Shown here in pieces: positions 38,208 to 45,923 of a stretch of 46,570 bases of DNA. Position 1 is the first letter of the stretch. Each line of letters starts with the position of its first letter. The notes under the pieces were generated by a model. The model saw nothing but the letters and a program-made list of their open reading frames with translations. It was not told the origin of the DNA and searched no databases. The stretch lies in IMG/VR virus record IMGVR_UViG_3300048918_000239, positions 1-46,570 of that record, one strand, 5' to 3'. Source of the stretch: a virus. The position numbers and the translations under genes were made by a program.

Positions 38208-38762
38208 ATGGCAGGAAAGAAAAACGGCGCCGAAGTTGGCCCGGGGCACAACAGCCAATTGACCGATGAAGAAAAGCGCGCGCTGACGCTGCATCACAAG
38301 CGGAAATACGAAGCCGCGGATGCGCTGGTGGAAAAGGCGAAGGCCGATCGCACCGCGATTGCCGATCTCGCCAAATCCGACCTGGGCAAGGGCGCTCTCG
38401 CCGACATCAAAGACATGATCATCGCCGACAGCCCGAAGAAAATGAAGGCTGTCCTCGAGCGCGCGCAGAAGCTGGCGCGGTGGGCTGGCCTGAAGGTTGG
38501 ATCGCAGCCGGAATTGTTCGAGGCCGCGCAGGTCGATCACCACGAGAACGGCAAGACCGCCGGCATGTCGGGCGACACCTGCGAGCCGCCGAAGAACCTC
38601 GCCCAGGACGCAGCCCAGCTTTGGATCTCTGGCTGGCACGAGGGGCAGACCGTGCTCATGGCTGCGTTCAAGAAGAAGCGGCCGGTGGATGCGCCGACGG
38701 CTGACCCGGCGCAGACCGATCTCAAGGACCGAACGGACTTGCAGCCCGCAGGCAATGCCTGA
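38208..38762 (+). CDS. Helical protein with C-terminal ribosome-modulation-factor-like domain
   Basis: A 184-residue protein from ATG 38208 (GAGG 8 bases upstream). Residues 20-110 are a charged helical region (GPGHNSQLTDEEKRALTLHH, later KKMKAVLERAQKLARWAGLK). Near 125-165 AGMSGDTCEPPKNLAQDAAQ then LWISGWHEGQTVLM matches the plan of ribosome modulation factor (G..AG..G...C.P......WL.GW.EG). RMF pairs ribosomes into inactive dimers. Phage proteins with this end are known; their function is not. The stop overlaps the RusA start. Confidence 0.68.
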   Translation: MAGKKNGAEVGPGHNSQLTDEEKRALTLHHKRKYEAADALVEKAKADRTAIADLAKSDLGKGALADIKDMIIADSPKKMKAVLERAQKLARWAGLKVGSQPELFEAAQVDHHENGKTAGMSGDTCEPPKNLAQDAAQLWISGWHEGQTVLMAAFKKKRPVDAPTADPAQTDLKDRTDLQPAGNA

Positions 38763-39211
38763 TGGACGCCGTGGCCATGCCATCGATGACAGACCCGCCG
38801 TTCGCGGCGCCGCCGGACATTATTCTGGACCTGCCGGCGCCGCCGTCCGTCAACCGCACTCGTCGTGTGGATTGGGCGGCGGTGAAGCATGTCAAGGCAT
38901 GGCACAACGTCGCTGATGCCTATGTCCTGGCCGCGAAAGGCAGGTCGAACAGCCCGCTGAAGCTTGTCAAAATCCCCCGGTTCGAACTGCGGGTGGTTCT
39001 CTCGAACGAAACCAAGATCGACATCGACAACGGTCTGAAGGCGCTAATCGACTACCTGCGCAAGATCGAACTGATCGAGGACGATTCCCCGAAGCATTTG
39101 CGGCGCCTGGTGGTCGAATTTGGCCTCGCTCCATTCGGCTGTCGGGTGACGGTAAAGCCACTGCCGCCTCAATCGATCGGCGACATCTTAGATGGATTGG
39201 ATCGGAAATGA
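38762..39211 (+). CDS. rusA: RusA-like Holliday junction resolvase
   Basis: A 149-residue protein. LDLPAPPSVNRTRRVDWAAV starts the domain; the catalytic region is KIDIDNGLKALIDYLRKIEL then IEDDSPKHLRRLVVEF, with the clustered Asp residues (DIDN and EDD) that bind metal in RusA. The enzyme cuts four-way junctions formed in replication and recombination so packaged DNA is linear. The N-terminal 15 residues are disordered. Start ATG overlaps the upstream stop (TGATG); stop overlaps the methyltransferase start. Confidence 0.87.
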   Translation: MDAVAMPSMTDPPFAAPPDIILDLPAPPSVNRTRRVDWAAVKHVKAWHNVADAYVLAAKGRSNSPLKLVKIPRFELRVVLSNETKIDIDNGLKALIDYLRKIELIEDDSPKHLRRLVVEFGLAPFGCRVTVKPLPPQSIGDILDGLDRK

Positions 39212-39786
39212 CCATCGCTGAGACCCATCCGATCAATGCCAAGGCATGGGCGCGCGACCCCGGCGAGCATTATGTCGAGCCGCATTGGTGCAGCGAGCGC
39301 CTGTTTGCTGTCGAGAAATTCAAGGATTCGATCTGGGATCCATGCTGCGGTTTTGGCCGCATCCCTGAAGCGGCGGAAGAGGCCGGGCTGATCGGAATCG
39401 GCACCGACGTCATGCATCGCGGGTGGCGCCGGCAGTCCACGATGATGGACTTCATGGAGTTCAAGGCGCCGCTGTCCGAGAATATCGTTTGCAACCCGCC
39501 GTTCAACATCGCGGGCCGCTTCATGAGACACGCCCTCGATATGATTGGCGTAGAAAAGATCGCCATGATCTTTCCCACCGCGCGCCTTAATGCGGCTCAC
39601 TGGATCAAGGATACGCCGCTCGCGCGGGTTTGGCTGATGACGCCGCGGCCGTCGATGCCGCCGGGCAGCACGATCACGGCCGGCGAGAGACCTGGTGGCG
39701 GCAAGATGGATTTCTGCTGGCTGGTCTGGGAGCGCGGGTTTCAAGGCGATGCTGGTCTGCGCTGGTTGCGGAGGGATGCCGCATGA
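39208..39786 (+). CDS. DNA N6-adenine-type methyltransferase
   Basis: A 192-residue protein. AdoMet motif I is IWDPCCGFGRIPEAAEEAG; the catalytic NPPF (VCNPPFNIAGRF) is the (D/N)PPY/F box of amino-methyltransferases. Helix after NPPF and the hydrophobic strand KIAMIFPTARL complete the core. Compact size suggests a single-domain phage enzyme without a separate specificity domain. It probably methylates phage DNA, giving protection from host restriction or marking replication. Coupled by ATGA to RusA. Confidence 0.82.
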   Translation: MTIAETHPINAKAWARDPGEHYVEPHWCSERLFAVEKFKDSIWDPCCGFGRIPEAAEEAGLIGIGTDVMHRGWRRQSTMMDFMEFKAPLSENIVCNPPFNIAGRFMRHALDMIGVEKIAMIFPTARLNAAHWIKDTPLARVWLMTPRPSMPPGSTITAGERPGGGKMDFCWLVWERGFQGDAGLRWLRRDAA

Positions 39787-39959
39787 CCGCCGAGGACCGC
39801 CGTTTCCGAGCCGAGAAGGCCGACAGAGCGCTTGATCTCCACGACAAGGGCCTGCCAGCCGCCCAGATTGCTGAACGGCTTGGTGTGCGGCCAGCCAATA
39901 TCGCCGGAATGCTGCAGCGGGCCCGACAGCGGCGTGAGAAGGCGGAGGCGCAAGCGTGA
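39783..39959 (+). CDS. 58-residue HTH protein
   Basis: From ATG 39783 (ATGA overlap with the methyltransferase) the product is one small helix-turn-helix: RALDLHDKGLPAAQIAERLG, then VRPANIAGMLQRARQRR. Resembles the DNA-binding part of resolvases or small regulators. It could adjust expression of the replication genes. The frame further upstream is inside the methyltransferase gene. Confidence 0.68.
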   Translation: MTAEDRRFRAEKADRALDLHDKGLPAAQIAERLGVRPANIAGMLQRARQRREKAEAQA

Positions 39960-40591
39960 GCCGTCCGTGGATGCCTCTGTACGTCGCCGACTATCTGCGC
40001 GACACGCGCCGGCTCACCGCAGCCGAGCATGGCGCCTATCTGCTTCTCATCATGGAATACTGGACCGCCGGAAGCCTGCCGGATGATGACGGTCAGCTTT
40101 CGCGGATTGTCGGCATGTCCGCGGCGGAATGGCGCAAGACAAGGCCGATCGTGCAGGCGTTCTTTCAGGAAGGTTGGCGCCACCAGCGCATTGATGACGA
40201 AATCGCCAAAGCCGAGGCCAAGCACGAGCGGCGGTCTGAGGCTGGCAAACGCGGCGGCATTGCTTCAGCAAACGCCAAGCAAAATCCAAGCAATGCTAGC
40301 AGCAATGCTCAAGCATCTTCTTCACAACCACAAAAGAAAGATGCGGCTGTCGCCGCCCCTGATCCCGAGAAGGAACTGTTCGAGCGTGGCCGCCAGGTGC
40401 TCGGCAAGCAGGCCGGCGGACTGATCAGCAAGCTCCTGACTGCCAAGCAGAAAAACATCCCGCTCGCTCGAGCGGCGATCGAACAAGCATCAACAAAATC
40501 AGACCCGCGCGAGTACATCGGCCGCATCGTGAACGGCTCGCCGTCCGCGGGACAGCCGAACTGGCTCGACGGCATCGAGGGAGTGATTTGA
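39956..40591 (+). CDS. DUF1376 replication-associated protein
   Basis: A 211-residue protein from GTG 39956 (GTGA overlap). Residues 1-90 match DUF1376: WMPLYVADYLRDTRRLTAAE, then GAYLLLIMEYWTAGSLPDDD and a Trp-Arg-Lys-Thr-Arg helix. This is a winged-helix-like domain seen at the start of phage replication initiators. The middle is Asn, Ser and Gln rich (a linker), and the C-terminal helix resembles part of a loader. Directly before a DnaB-type helicase, it probably plays the role of lambda O or a helicase loader. Confidence 0.85.
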   Translation: MSRPWMPLYVADYLRDTRRLTAAEHGAYLLLIMEYWTAGSLPDDDGQLSRIVGMSAAEWRKTRPIVQAFFQEGWRHQRIDDEIAKAEAKHERRSEAGKRGGIASANAKQNPSNASSNAQASSSQPQKKDAAVAAPDPEKELFERGRQVLGKQAGGLISKLLTAKQKNIPLARAAIEQASTKSDPREYIGRIVNGSPSAGQPNWLDGIEGVI

Positions 40592-41433
40592 TGGGAGAAG
40601 TTGTGGAATTACCTGACATTTCGGTGCCGGCCGGGCTCTACACGCTGGCCGACCTGCCGCAGCGAGGATCCGTTGCCAAGCAGGCATTCGGCTCGGGCTG
40701 GCCTGAACTCGACGAGATTTTCAAGTTCTACCTTGGCCAATTCCTGGTCGTCACGGGCATTGCGAGCCACGGCAAGTCGACGTTCATCCTCAACATTCTG
40801 CTGAAATTGGCGCTTGATCGCGGCGTCGGATCGTTCCTGTACGTGCCGGAAAACGAGAGCCATTTGCTCGAAAAACTGCGGCTGATCTGGCCCGGCAGCG
40901 AGAAGGCGTTCCAGCATTTTTGCCGCTCGCAATGCACGATCCAGTCGGCGATTCCGCATGCGCAGTACGAGCCCGCGCACACGATCGATTGGGTGCTGGG
41001 CCGTGCCGAATGGGCGGTGACGCATCGCAACGCCGAGATCGTGCTGATTGATCCCTGGAACGAACTCGACCGCGCGCGCCGGCGGGACGAGCTGATGACG
41101 GATTACATCGGCCGCTGCCTGATGCTGATCAAGGATTTCTGCCGCTCCCTGAACGCCGTGGTGATCGTGGTCGCACATCCGACAAAGGCCGTGGGCCAGA
41201 ACGGCGGGCGGGTGGTCAGCCTCGCCGACATCGAGGGATCGATGAACTGGTACAACAAATGCGACAACGGCCTGATCGTGGTCCGTGAGGCCGGCAACAC
41301 CGCCAAAGTCATCAGCGCCAAGGTGCGCGAGATCGGCGCCGGCAAGCTCGGTACCTGCCATTTCACCGTGGATCCTTTAACCGGCCGGTACGCGCCGCAA
41401 TACGGGAGCGACTCCGATGTCATGCAATTCTGA
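40591..41433 (+). CDS. DnaB/Twinkle-like replicative helicase domain protein
   Basis: A 280-residue protein from ATG 40591 (GAGGGAG 7 bases before; TTG 40588 is in frame). Walker A is GIASHGKST at residues 56-64; Walker B is IVLIDPWNELD; VVIVVAHPTK and EGSMNWYNKCDNGLIVVR are the H3 and H4-like motifs of the RecA-type helicase core. There is no primase half, so this equals the helicase part of T7 gp4 or Twinkle. It unwinds the phage origin after loading by the DUF1376 protein. The usual N-terminal DnaB domain is missing. Confidence 0.87.
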   Translation: MGEVVELPDISVPAGLYTLADLPQRGSVAKQAFGSGWPELDEIFKFYLGQFLVVTGIASHGKSTFILNILLKLALDRGVGSFLYVPENESHLLEKLRLIWPGSEKAFQHFCRSQCTIQSAIPHAQYEPAHTIDWVLGRAEWAVTHRNAEIVLIDPWNELDRARRRDELMTDYIGRCLMLIKDFCRSLNAVVIVVAHPTKAVGQNGGRVVSLADIEGSMNWYNKCDNGLIVVREAGNTAKVISAKVREIGAGKLGTCHFTVDPLTGRYAPQYGSDSDVMQF

Positions 41434-41623
41434 GGTTCGACGGAGGCAGATTTCAACGCTGGTCGGTGACGTCGCGGATGCCGAGCAGTCGTTCCGCGAC
41501 CGCGGTGTCGAACTCGCCGACGAGGACGAGTGGATGATGCTGCGCGACATCGTGGCCAGGATCGAGCGCAAACTGCTGGCCAACATGCCGAGCCAACCAG
41601 CGCAGAGCGAGGCGGCGGAATGA
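41417..41623 (+). CDS. Small helical protein overlapping helicase end
   Basis: A 68-residue protein starting at ATG 41417 inside the last 17 bases of the helicase gene. Sequence QISTLVGDVADAEQSFRDRG and WMMLRDIVARIERKLLANM form two helices. Its stop overlaps the next start (ATGA). No family recognised. Confidence 0.6.
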   Translation: MSCNSEVRRRQISTLVGDVADAEQSFRDRGVELADEDEWMMLRDIVARIERKLLANMPSQPAQSEAAE

Positions 41624-41964
41624 CGATGGGCTGGTACTTGGTTTCGTATGCGCGCAACGGCGGATATGCCGAGGCCGACGATTGTGGGGGCCGCCGGCTG
41701 GAACGCCTGGTATCAGGCAATGGCGGACGGGCTGTGGTGATGAACCGAAATACCCGAGAGCGGGAACGGTTGCGGGCTAAACGGCGCGATCCGGCCTATT
41801 TGCAACGCCAGCGCATCAATCGCGCGGCTCAAATGGCTGCGATGCGCCTTGAGCGAGGCCGAGGCATGAACGGCGAATGTTGGGATTGCACCGAGAGGGC
41901 CGCAAAAGATCATATTTACTGCGATCGATGCTTGGAGCGCGAACGCAAAAGGCGCTCGAAATGA
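41620..41964 (+). CDS. Arg-rich protein with C-terminal zinc motif
   Basis: A 114-residue protein from ATG 41620 (ATGA overlap). Residues 45-85 are very basic (RERERLRAKRRDPAYLQRQR), and the end has CWDCTERAAKDHIYCDRC, a compact CxxC...CxxC zinc site. This plan (basic helix plus zinc ribbon) suggests nucleic-acid binding. An internal ATG near residue 40 could be the real start. Unknown function. Confidence 0.6.
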   Translation: MTMGWYLVSYARNGGYAEADDCGGRRLERLVSGNGGRAVVMNRNTRERERLRAKRRDPAYLQRQRINRAAQMAAMRLERGRGMNGECWDCTERAAKDHIYCDRCLERERKRRSK

Positions 41965-42518
41965 CCACGGAAGTCACCAGCTACACCGAGTTGATCGCGG
42001 GGATCGAGGCCCAGCGGTGTGCGCTGGGGATGCGCTCGATCGACTTCGATGATTTGTGCGGCTTTGCGCCTGGAATCTGGGGAAAGGTGTCCGGACTGCT
42101 GCAGGTCAAGCGGCTCGGGCCCGAGAAACTGTTCGACGCACTCCGCGGCGCCGGCCTGCGGCTGCGGCTCGAGGTGGATCCTGAGCAGCAGGAAAAGATG
42201 AAGCGACGCATCGAGCAGAACTTCAATCCGAGACAGGCAAATCAAGCCCGCCACGGACACGCTTCTACACCGCTTAGTACAGCAGTTCTGAGCCGTGTTT
42301 TTAAGCCTTTAGGGCGCAAGGGCGGCAAGAAGCGCTGGGAGCGCGTGAGCAAGAAAGATCGTTCCGCTCACGCCACCATGATGATCAACACGCGCTGGAA
42401 AAAGAAGCGAAAGCGGGACAAGGCTGCTCATCGTCGCCGGCTGCGCGAACGGGAACGATTGGTCAATTCAGGGAGCTTGCCGCAACTGCCGGCGCCTGCG
42501 GCTGTTCCAGCATCTTGA
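41961..42518 (+). CDS. HTH-like protein with long basic tail
   Basis: A 185-residue protein from ATG 41961 (ATGA overlap). Residues 8-75 are like a divergent XRE domain: IAGIEAQRCALGMRSIDFDD, then LCGFAPGIWGKVSGLLQVKR. From about 110 the sequence is extremely basic (KPLGRKGGKKRWERVSKKDR, KKKRKRDKAAHRRRLRERE). It likely binds DNA. I recall similar proteins from rhizobial phages near replication genes. The last 56 bases overlap a convergent gene. Confidence 0.65.
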   Translation: MTTEVTSYTELIAGIEAQRCALGMRSIDFDDLCGFAPGIWGKVSGLLQVKRLGPEKLFDALRGAGLRLRLEVDPEQQEKMKRRIEQNFNPRQANQARHGHASTPLSTAVLSRVFKPLGRKGGKKRWERVSKKDRSAHATMMINTRWKKKRKRDKAAHRRRLRERERLVNSGSLPQLPAPAAVPAS

Positions 42519-42756
42519 GAGTGTTCGTCAGCGCCTCGATGAGGTTGCGAGCAGCGCCAGGACTGCAGCGCAGCCGGGCGCTGGTAGCGAGATGGACGTG
42601 GACGCCAGTCTCACCAACTATAGGGATCAGGTGGCGCGCAGCCAGTTCGAGCTGGATCGCGCCGCCCATGTGACCTTGGGCCGCAACGATATCGAAATAA
42701 ACGTAGGGCGCGGTGGGGATATTGTCATAGGGCGGGATCGGCGGTTGGTCTGTCAA
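42463..42756 (-). CDS. Conserved rhizobial-type protein, TTG start
   Basis: A 97-residue protein. The start is taken as TTG 42756 because AAGGAGG lies 5-6 bases before it; no ATG is as well placed, though the frame continues upstream. It has an Ala-Pro-Tyr-Val-Tyr-Phe-Asp strand, then HMGGAIQLELAARHLIPIVG, ATSARLRCSPGAARNLIEAL and a helix ending in MLEQPQAPA. I know this family from Bradyrhizobium genomes; function unknown. It lies opposite to the replication genes and overlaps the previous gene by 56 bases. Confidence 0.72.
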   Translation of the reverse strand: MTDQPPIPPYDNIPTAPYVYFDIVAAQGHMGGAIQLELAARHLIPIVGETGVHVHLATSARLRCSPGAARNLIEALTNTLKMLEQPQAPAVAASSLN

Positions 42757-42826
42757 ATCGGCCTCCTTGGCTGGTTGAGAATGCAACCTACCATTGCGCG
42801 GCCCAGGAAGCGCAGTCAGTGGCGAT

Positions 42827-43123
42827 CTATCCCCGATTTCCCGCAGATCGATCCATTGCCGCGGCTATCTCCTTGCGCATCTGCTCTTTCGAGGGACGCC
42901 GCCGCGCCGGCAGGTCATCGGCGATTCGCTGCGCTCGCGTCCGCTGCCGGGCGATATAGGCCATCCGGCGCGCCTCAATGTCGACGCCGGCCAGCCGCAG
43001 CCATTTCGAGATAGCTTGGCGCGAGGCATCGCAAATCAGCACCGCTTCGCGCACCGAAACCAGGTCGCCGCGGCGGAATAGCGTGACGATGTGCGATCGG
43101 AGCGGATGGCGGCGCGCTGGCAT
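42827..43123 (-). CDS. HTH protein opposite to the terminase genes
   Basis: A 98-residue protein from ATG 43123. It contains a clear helix-turn-helix (SVREAVLICDASRQAISKWL) followed by RLAGVDIEARRMAYIARQR and a basic Arg-Pro-rich tail. The same plan is known to me in rhizobial phages. It is divergent from the terminase small subunit gene and may control it or the late element at 43230. It could also be a host-gene regulator. Confidence 0.68.
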   Translation of the reverse strand: MPARRHPLRSHIVTLFRRGDLVSVREAVLICDASRQAISKWLRLAGVDIEARRMAYIARQRTRAQRIADDLPARRRPSKEQMRKEIAAAMDRSAGNRG

Positions 43124-43229
43124 GGTTGCGACAAGGTGTAAACGTTCATATTCGACGCGCAACGCCCTGGTTTGATCCGGGCATCAAGGCGGAATGAGAG
43201 AAACGCCCGTAATTGCTGCATAAGTCCTT

Positions 43230-43240
43230 GGTGCGTTGCG
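43230..43240 (+). promoter_or_regulatory. Late-module 11-mer GGTGCGTTGCG, copy 6
   Basis: Exact copy in the 225-base divergent gap between the HTH gene and the terminase small subunit, 119 bases before the terminase ATG. The rest of the gap holds no gene I can support. No -35 and -10 pair is obvious immediately upstream. Confidence 0.7.
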
Positions 43241-43348
43241 CGGCCATCGAACCAAGCGCATCAATCCCGCGCGTCCCGCATCGCGCCCGCGTTCCTTCCA
43301 CAGCGAGCCTGCGAGCGAGGACCATGAGGAAGGCCAAGGGCCGACGAC

Positions 43349-43816
43349 ATGCCATCAGCCAGCGTTGCAGTTCCGATGGATAATCGGCCGCCCAGCGTCC
43401 CTGACGAGCCAAAACCCGTCAAAGAGCCCCGCATTTCCAAGCGAATGCGGAAAGTGCTTACGGCGCTCGCAACCAAGGGCATGACCCAGCGCGAGGCCGC
43501 GAAACAAGCCGGAATGAGCGAAACCTATCTCTCGACCGCGTTGAGGAAACCGGAAATACAGATGTTTGTCGCTCGCGCGATCAGGCAAAACGTCGCCATT
43601 GGCGCGCTGCGAGCATCTTCCAGGATCGTGGATCTCATCGACGCCGGCTCCGAGCACGTGAGCTTGGACGCATCGAAGCACATCCTGGCGATCGAGGGCG
43701 TAAAGCCGAGGCAAGACGCTCAAGTGAATGTAAACATTGAGCAAAAGGCGGGTTACGTCATCGTGCTGACGCGGAGAGCGGATGAGCCGTCAGTCATCGA
43801 TGTGACACCGGACTGA
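43349..43816 (+). CDS. Terminase small subunit-like protein
   Basis: A 155-residue protein. Residues 30-75 hold a helix-turn-helix (RMRKVLTALATKGMTQREAA, KQAGMSETYLSTALRKPEIQ) as in terminase small subunits and Nu1-like proteins. The rest is helical with a Gly-Val-Lys-Pro segment (LAIEGVKPRQDAQ) and a beta-strand end. It recognises the packaging site and loads the large subunit, encoded two genes later. Position and size fit. Confidence 0.78.
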   Translation: MPSASVAVPMDNRPPSVPDEPKPVKEPRISKRMRKVLTALATKGMTQREAAKQAGMSETYLSTALRKPEIQMFVARAIRQNVAIGALRASSRIVDLIDAGSEHVSLDASKHILAIEGVKPRQDAQVNVNIEQKAGYVIVLTRRADEPSVIDVTPD

Positions 43817-44069
43817 CACACGCATGCAGCAACGCATTGAAAACAAACGAACTTATTTTCCCATATCAGGAAAGTGCACTCATGGCGCATGAGCGCACAA
43901 TGCGGAGGGTGCCGGCGGGTCCTCCTTCGGCGAGATCGCTCCTGGGCGAGGCCGGGGGGAAAAATCGGTCGCGAGTAGTCGAGCTCCCCTTTCCCCCTCG
44001 CGATTTCCTTTCTGACCTTCGTGTGTCTGGAATTTTTGTTTCCCCTCAAATCTCGCGGGAAAAATTAAC
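43817..44069 (+). other. Noncoding stretch with inverted repeats, possible packaging site
   Basis: A stretch of 253 bases between terminase genes with no convincing gene; an open frame from a TTG at 43837 has poor codon quality and no ribosome site. It contains GGGGGGAAAAATCGG then TCGCGAG (about 43955-43976), and later CTTTCCCCCTCGCGATTTCC (about 43988-44007), which mirror each other in part. Such dyads next to terminase genes suit a pac or cos region, but no enzyme site can be proved. Confidence 0.4.
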
Positions 44070-44375
44070 ATGCTGACGGTCTTTGAGAAAATCCCCGACC
44101 TATTCGTGCAGCACTACGACTCTTCGTTTCAAGTTTGGGCGCGCGAGTTCAGAAAGCGCGGGACGCGGTGCGCGATCCCGTTCGATCGGGTTCCGGGCAC
44201 GCCGGTGATTTTGGGTCCGGATGGAAAACCGTCGTGGAAGGGTGCGTGGTTTGTGGCTGAGGTTGATCGGTCGAACCCGCAGACGCCGAAGGTGGTGATC
44301 AAGCCAGAGGACGAGTTTGCCGAAAGCCTGGTCGAGCGCCACACCCGCGAGATGGCGGGACACTGGCTGTCGTGA
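44070..44375 (+). CDS. Small protein before the terminase large subunit
   Basis: A 101-residue alpha/beta protein (IPDLFVQHYDSSFQVWAREF, PFDRVPGTPVILGPDGKPSW, VKIPEDEFA-like end). Its stop lies inside the GTG start of the large terminase (GTGA), so the two are translated together. It may help packaging. No family recognised. Confidence 0.68.
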   Translation: MLTVFEKIPDLFVQHYDSSFQVWAREFRKRGTRCAIPFDRVPGTPVILGPDGKPSWKGAWFVAEVDRSNPQTPKVVIKPEDEFAESLVERHTREMAGHWLS

Positions 44376-45922
44376 TCGAGCGCGACCCGCAGACTGGCTT
44401 TCCGATCTTTCGGCCTGACGGCGACGTGCTCTGCGATTTTATGGAAGATCGAAAATCGCGCGTGAAGATCATCCAGGGACCGGTCGGGAGCGGAACCTCG
44501 TCGGCGTGCTGCATGCACATCTTCCAGCGGGCGCTGGCCCAGCCGCCGCAGCACGATGGCCGGCAGCGATTCCGGGTGCATGTGCTGCGCGAGACCTACG
44601 CCAAGCTCGAGGAAACCACGATCCAGACGTGGAAGGACTGGTTCCGGCCGGGGACTGGCGCCGGCGAGTTCGGGATTTTCTACGAGACCCGGCCATATAG
44701 GCACGAGATCCGGGTCGGCCCGCTCGAACTCGACGTGACGTTCGTGGCGATGGAGGACATCCGGGACGCCAAATCGTTCTTCATGTCGCTGGAAACGTCG
44801 CTGATCTGGTTCAACGAGGTGCAGTTCGCGCAGTACGAGGTTTTCAGCGAGGCGGTCGGGCGCGTGTCGCCGCCGCGGTTTCCAGCGGTGAAGGATGGCG
44901 GCTGCGCCTGGGGCGGCCTGATCGCCGACACCAACGCGCCGCCGGCGGATCACTGGCTGCCGATCATGCGGGGCGACGTGCCGCCGCCGGACTGGATGAG
45001 CGAGGAAAAGCGCAACGCGCTGAAGAAACCGGCCAACTGGGGCTTCTACATGCAGCCACCCGGATTGTTGGAAGATTTTGACGAGAAGGGCCGGCTGCTC
45101 GGCTACAAGCCAAACCCAGCGGCCGAGAATTTGAAATATCTGGCGCCGGGCTTCTACGAGGAAAAGATCGCCGGCAAGACCAAATCGTGGATCGATGCCA
45201 ACATCATGAACCGGTCGAGCGTCGTCACCGACGGCAATCCGGTCTATCCGCAATTCCGCCGCGATGTGCACGTCAGCGACAAGCCGCTCGAGGTCATCCA
45301 GGGCGTGCGCGTGGTGGTCGGGCTCGACTTCGGCCGGCAGCCCGCGGCGCTGATTGGGCAATGCCTCCGGGGCGACTGGTTCATCCAGCGCGAATTCATC
45401 GGCCGCGACGTGTCGGCGGTGGAGTTTGCGCCGGCGCTGAAGGCCTACCTTGCCCAGCATTATCCGGGTTTCGAGTTCAATTTCTGGGGCGATCCTGCCG
45501 GCGCGCACCGGGGGCAGGCCACCGACAAGACACCGTTCATGGTATTCGCCGAACACGGCATGACGGTATTGCCGGCGCCGAACCCCCAGAACCAGCATAG
45601 CGTGCGATGGGAGGCTGTGAACGGCGTCCTGATGCGCCGATCGTCCGACGGCTCGCGCTCTTCCGCGCTGCTGGTCGATGGCACGAAATGCCCGACCTTC
45701 ATCACCGGCATGTCCGGCGGCTACTTCATGAGGCGCATCCGCGTCTCCGGCGAACGGTACGCCGACGAGCCGGAGAAGAACCAGTACAGCCATATTTGCG
45801 AAGCCGGCGAGAACGCCTTTCTCGGTGGCGGCGAGGGCAGGGCGGTGACGATGGGGGGCCAGCCGAGCAAGCCGATGCAGGTCTGGAAAGGCCGCAAGAC
45901 CATGCGCCGCGTGACGGCGTGA
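44372..45922 (+). CDS. Terminase large subunit
   Basis: A 516-residue protein from GTG 44372. N-terminal ATPase: GPVGSGTSS at 36-44 stands in the Walker A place but has Thr where the Lys of GKS/T is expected; Walker B-like SLIWFNEVQ with Glu149 follows. C-terminal RNase H-like nuclease: VVVGLDFGRQPAALIG and FNFWGDPAGAHRG provide the Asp residues for two metals. It pumps DNA through the portal and cuts concatemers. Length is typical. The missing Lys is striking; in several terminase lineages another basic residue supplies the function. Confidence 0.92.
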   Translation: MIERDPQTGFPIFRPDGDVLCDFMEDRKSRVKIIQGPVGSGTSSACCMHIFQRALAQPPQHDGRQRFRVHVLRETYAKLEETTIQTWKDWFRPGTGAGEFGIFYETRPYRHEIRVGPLELDVTFVAMEDIRDAKSFFMSLETSLIWFNEVQFAQYEVFSEAVGRVSPPRFPAVKDGGCAWGGLIADTNAPPADHWLPIMRGDVPPPDWMSEEKRNALKKPANWGFYMQPPGLLEDFDEKGRLLGYKPNPAAENLKYLAPGFYEEKIAGKTKSWIDANIMNRSSVVTDGNPVYPQFRRDVHVSDKPLEVIQGVRVVVGLDFGRQPAALIGQCLRGDWFIQREFIGRDVSAVEFAPALKAYLAQHYPGFEFNFWGDPAGAHRGQATDKTPFMVFAEHGMTVLPAPNPQNQHSVRWEAVNGVLMRRSSDGSRSSALLVDGTKCPTFITGMSGGYFMRRIRVSGERYADEPEKNQYSHICEAGENAFLGGGEGRAVTMGGQPSKPMQVWKGRKTMRRVTA

Positions 45923-45923
45923 G

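Noticed and set aside
43837-44076. 79-codon open frame between terminase genes
   Set aside because: TTG start without ribosome site, unusual codons and no family; kept as noncoding block instead.
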